From Candidatus Rhodoferax mariagerensis (GTDB lineage: Bacteria; Pseudomonadota; Gammaproteobacteria; Burkholderiales; Burkholderiaceae_C): 64,000 nt of DNA. The notes beneath the pieces were generated by a model. That model saw only the letters and a list, made by a program, of their open reading frames with translations. It ran no database searches and was not told where the DNA came from. Both the position numbers and the translations under genes were made by a program. The DNA lies in NCBI GenBank assembly GCA_016719055.1, contig JADKAW010000028.1:15030-79029 (forward strand), in the 5' to 3' direction. Each line of letters starts with the position of its first letter. Positions within the stretch are counted from its first letter, which is position 1. This document shows, in pieces, positions 61,028 to 64,000 of this stretch.

Positions 61028-63175
61028 TTACAAGGTCGCCAGTGCCGCCTTGACGTCGGCTACGGACAAAATCTCTGACAACACCACCGGGGACTTGCCG
61101 CTCTGGTACAGCACATACACTGGCACGCCGTTGCGCCCCAGCTGGCTTAGCGCGGCGGTGATGGTGGGGTCGCGGCGGGTCCAGTCGGCGCGCAGCAAAA
61201 CCACTTTTCTGGCATCAAAATCTGCCAGCAAGGCGGCATCGGCCAGCACGGTTTTTTTGTTGTACTGGCAGGTCACACACCAGGCGGCAGTGAAATCGAC
61301 AAACACCGGCGCACCGGTGGCCAGCACCTGGTCGACGCGCTCAGGTGCCCAGGTCTGCCAGCGCTGGCTGCTGGTCTGCTGGCTGATTGGCTCGGTAAAT
61401 TGAACAACATTTTTGCCGATAGCCCACGTCAGAATTGCCAGAGCCACTATTGAAAACGTAGCAACTGGCAATCGGCTTCTGCCGCGCAGCGTGGTTGCCC
61501 AGATGACAAAAGCCAGGCCGACCAGCAGCGCCAGCAAGGCACCTGCACCGTCCACGCCGGTTTGCTGGCCCAGCACCCAAACCAGCCAGACCACTGTGGC
61601 AAACATCGGGAAAGCCATGGCGTGGCGAAAGGTGTCCATCCATGCGCCCGGCCGTGGCAACAGACGCGCCAGTGCCGGCGACCAACTGGCCGCCAGATAG
61701 GGCAAGGCCATGCCAGTGCCAAGCGCAGCAAAGATCAGCAGGGCCTGCAGCGCCGGCAAACTCAGCGCCAGCCCAAGCGACGCACCCATGAACGGTGCGG
61801 TGCAGGGCGAGGCAATCAACACCGCCAGAATGCCTGATAAAAATGCGTCGACTGCCGGATTTTTGGCTTCCAGCGTCGCCAGGCGGCTGGGCACAAAATG
61901 GCCAAACTCGAACAATCCGGCCAGGCTCAGCCCCATCAGCGTGAACAATGTCGCCAGCGCAGCCACCACCATGGGCGACTGCAGCTGAAAGCCCCAGCCC
62001 AGCTGCTCACCGGCACCGCGCAGGGCCAGCATCAGCGCCCCAAGTGCCAGAAACGACAGCAGTACGCCGGCGCTGTAGGCCAAGCCGCTGATCTGGCGGG
62101 CGCGCCGGTCTTTCGCATGGCGGGTAAAGCTGATGACCTTGATGGCCAGCACCGGAAACACGCAGGGCATCAGGTTCAGGATCAGCCCGCCCACCACGGC
62201 CCCCAGCAGTGCCAGCCAGAAGCTGGGCACAACAGCAGCCGGCGCGCGAATGCTGGCCGTCGACACTGGCGCTGTGGCCGCTGGCAAACCGGCGCTGGGC
62301 TGGGTTGGCCAGACACCCGAGACCTTGGCCTGGGTGGCAAAGCCGCTGCGCTGGCCGCCGGTCTCAGCTACCAGCACCATTGGCAAGGTGGCCGGGCTGG
62401 CGCTGCGGTGCGTTGCCAGCGGGACCGACGCGGTCCAGGTGCTGCCTTGCCAGCCTTGCGTCCACTTGGCAGCAGTCTCAATCACCTCGGCGATTTCAGG
62501 AAAAAAATCGAGCGTTTTGCCTTGCGCCGCCGCTGGCAGGCCGGCGACTGACAGGTTCAGGCGTTGGCCTTCGATGACGATCTGACTGGTGCCCGACAGC
62601 GGCTGGGGGGCGGCTTTGAAGGCGGCCTGAAAGTCGGCAGCGTTCAGGGCGGTTGAGCTTTTGACTGGAAGGCGCAGCACAAACGTGCCTTCTTGCGGCA
62701 CACATTCAAGCCGGCAAACCAGCCAGCTGGCCTGCAAGCGGACCTCCAGCTCGGGGCTGATCGGGGAGGGTTTGAAGTCGGGCGTCAGGGTCAGCGGCAC
62801 CGGCAGCAGCACCGTGCCGTCGTAGCCGTAGTTGGCCAGGTCGCCGATGGGCAGCTTTTTGGGGATGGGCCAGGCAATGTCGCCCGCCATGACCCCGGCA
62901 GGCAGTGTCCAGCTCAGGCTGGTAGGTTGGCCCGAGTCGCCTGAGTTTTTCCAGTAGGTGTGCCATTCGGGCAGGTGCTTGAGCTGCAAACCCACCCATA
63001 CCGTCTTGCCGGGCGTGGCGCCATCGGGTGCGTATGCCATCAGCTCGGCGCGCACCTGCTCGGTGGTGACTACAGAATTTATAATATTTTGGGCTGTAGC
63101 CCTTATGGGTATTACGCTGACAGCTACCAAAATCAGAGTAATCAAATGTCGCAAGTGGGGCATCGTTGAGGTCAT
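61028..63175 (-). CDS. DsbD/ScsB-type thiol:disulfide interchange protein
   Basis: A 715-residue membrane reductase that carries electrons from cytoplasmic thioredoxin to the periplasm. After the signal peptide (ITLILVAVSVIPIRATAQ) comes an N-terminal beta-rich domain of ~240 residues with WVGLQLKHLPEWHTYWKNSGDSG, as in the ScsB branch rather than E. coli DsbD. Then an eight-helix transmembrane unit with LMPCVFPVLAIKV and IASPCTAPFMGAS (the two Cys), and a thioredoxin-like end with Cys633 and Cys636 in AAWCVTCQYNKK. ATG 63175 is used. The signal peptide region lies in a dispersed repeat. Confidence 0.9.
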   Translation of the reverse strand: MTSTMPHLRHLITLILVAVSVIPIRATAQNIINSVVTTEQVRAELMAYAPDGATPGKTVWVGLQLKHLPEWHTYWKNSGDSGQPTSLSWTLPAGVMAGDIAWPIPKKLPIGDLANYGYDGTVLLPVPLTLTPDFKPSPISPELEVRLQASWLVCRLECVPQEGTFVLRLPVKSSTALNAADFQAAFKAAPQPLSGTSQIVIEGQRLNLSVAGLPAAAQGKTLDFFPEIAEVIETAAKWTQGWQGSTWTASVPLATHRSASPATLPMVLVAETGGQRSGFATQAKVSGVWPTQPSAGLPAATAPVSTASIRAPAAVVPSFWLALLGAVVGGLILNLMPCVFPVLAIKVISFTRHAKDRRARQISGLAYSAGVLLSFLALGALMLALRGAGEQLGWGFQLQSPMVVAALATLFTLMGLSLAGLFEFGHFVPSRLATLEAKNPAVDAFLSGILAVLIASPCTAPFMGASLGLALSLPALQALLIFAALGTGMALPYLAASWSPALARLLPRPGAWMDTFRHAMAFPMFATVVWLVWVLGQQTGVDGAGALLALLVGLAFVIWATTLRGRSRLPVATFSIVALAILTWAIGKNVVQFTEPISQQTSSQRWQTWAPERVDQVLATGAPVFVDFTAAWCVTCQYNKKTVLADAALLADFDARKVVLLRADWTRRDPTITAALSQLGRNGVPVYVLYQSGKSPVVLSEILSVADVKAALATL
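63072..63132 (+). repeat. Dispersed repeat encoding part of the DsbD-like signal peptide
   Basis: The plus strand reads GGGCTGTAGCCCTTATGGGT then ATTACGCTGACAGCTACCAA, matching the repeat family. In the gene (minus strand) it codes about residues 15-35, LILVAVSVIPIRATAQNIIN, spanning the signal peptide core and the cleavage site. Confidence 0.7.
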
Positions 63176-63345
63176 GGTGGGTTCAGACTCGGGTCGCGGG
63201 AACAAGTTCAGTGGGTCAAAGTGTCGCGCCAGTTGCCGCATTTGCGCTCTTGCGTGCAAAAGTAATGAATAATGCTAAAAAAAAGGGTCCTTGGGAACAA
63301 CTCGGCGCGATGCCGCATTTTCAGCCAATCGATCAAAGGTGACGA

Positions 63346-64000
63346 ATGAACTTGGATGCCACAAACTCCAGCACAACAGACCTGGTTCGGTTTGTTGACG
63401 AGGATGAGTTGGCGGTGTCTGACTCGGCCGCTTTGCGGTATTGGCGCATCCTGATCATTGACGACGACGAGGACGTGCACCAGGCGACGCTGTTTGCACT
63501 TGACGCGGTCAGCTTGTTTGGCCGCAAGCTGCAGTTTTTGCATGCCCATTCGGCAGCCCAGGCGCGCGAGCTGTTGCGCCGTGAAAACGATCTGGCCTTG
63601 ATCCTGCTCGACGTGGTGATGGAAACTCCGGGTGCCGGCCTAGAACTGGTGAACTTCATCCGTGACACCGCTGCCCTGAAAAACAGCCGCATCGTCCTGC
63701 TCACCGGTCAGCCGGGTTATGCCCCCGAGCACGAGACCATTCTGCGCTACGACATCAACGACTACAAAACCAAGTCCGAGCTGACCCACAGCAAAATGCT
63801 CACCACGGTCACCACGGCGCTGCGCTCCTATGAGCAGTTGTGCACCATTGAGGCCAGCCGTGTGGGCCTGGAGCTGATCGTGCGCGCCAGCGGAAGCCTG
63901 ATCGAAACCCAGGGCATTCAGAATTTTGCGTCGGGTGTGATGACCCAACTCGCCGCGCTGCTGGGTACCGCGCCCGAGGGACTGGTGTGTGCCCAGGGCG
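63346..64000 (+). CDS. Response regulator with DUF3369 domain, 5' part
   Basis: The 218 complete codons seen run off the window. After ~34 residues a receiver domain begins at WRILIIDDDEDVHQ (Asp39-41), with the phospho-acceptor Asp89 in LILLDVVMETPGAG, Thr in VLLTGQPGY and Lys in DYKTKSEL. The segment from about 155 (TTALRSYEQLCTIEASRVGLELIV, in parts) is the start of DUF3369, which in complete proteins is often followed by a GGDEF, EAL or HD output domain. AAAGGTGA stands before ATG. It is divergent from the DsbD-like gene. Confidence 0.88.
   Translation, partial: MNLDATNSSTTDLVRFVDEDELAVSDSAALRYWRILIIDDDEDVHQATLFALDAVSLFGRKLQFLHAHSAAQARELLRRENDLALILLDVVMETPGAGLELVNFIRDTAALKNSRIVLLTGQPGYAPEHETILRYDINDYKTKSELTHSKMLTTVTTALRSYEQLCTIEASRVGLELIVRASGSLIETQGIQNFASGVMTQLAALLGTAPEGLVCAQG

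Overview
The window looks like a chromosomal segment of a Comamonadaceae betaproteobacterium, close to Rhodoferax, Albidiferax or Polaromonas. I base this on the GC-rich codon use, the mraY-murD-ftsW-murG-murC-ddl-ftsQAZ-lpxC order, the str/S10 ribosomal block that stops after rpsQ, and a small AT-rich dispersed repeat (core close to TCTAGCCCTTATGCAATAAG) that I remember from Comamonadaceae genomes. No tRNA, rRNA, CRISPR array, complete insertion sequence or prophage was seen. The window opens in the last codons of murF and closes inside a response-regulator gene.

Layout. 1-12.8 kb is the division and cell wall (dcw) cluster. It carries three local oddities: an 87-bp tandem duplication at the ftsW/murG junction that creates a 58-codon ORF, a 336-bp inverted-repeat element between murG and murC, and an lpxC whose last ~18 codons are cut off by one extra T. 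13.1-22.8 kb holds housekeeping genes: pyk, marC, a dienelactone hydrolase, an amidohydrolase, a corA-type transporter, hemB and hemJ with a likely small RNA between them, a VanZ-like gene, a 2Fe-2S ferredoxin and a PBP5-type carboxypeptidase. 22.9-33.0 kb is the str and S10 ribosomal protein block. 33.1-39.4 kb has a peroxiredoxin, cytochrome b561, cytochrome c', DUF4197, an MFS transporter and a permease-less PTS (EIIA-man type, HPr, EI). 39.4-45.8 kb has a DMT exporter, a LysR regulator, a BMP-type binding protein coupled to an acyl-CoA ligase, and a DUF1015 protein.

45.8-53.9 kb is the accessory region and the most unusual part. On the minus strand it carries a GH44-type glycoside hydrolase, three tandem secreted tail-collar-domain proteins, a small PPC-like secreted protein and a VanZ-like membrane protein, the last genes overlapping at ATGA junctions. 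The hydrolase and the PPC-like protein, otherwise unrelated, end in the same 12 residues VDLTPILMLLLD, and their DNA differs there only at synonymous positions. This suggests a C-terminal recognition tag. Copies of a ~23-bp repeat lie at both ends of the gene set. A third, inverted copy lies beyond two large nested hairpins, next to a secreted protein made of about twelve GGDDxY-type repeats.

53.9-64 kb has psd, a GcvA-like regulator, an SHP-DHC-cytochrome b561 electron transfer operon with a PmrA/QseB-type box upstream, a GGDEF protein, a Cys-rich 59-residue protein coupled to a double-cupin protein, DUF2237, a DsbD/ScsB-type reductase, and the start of a DUF3369 response regulator.
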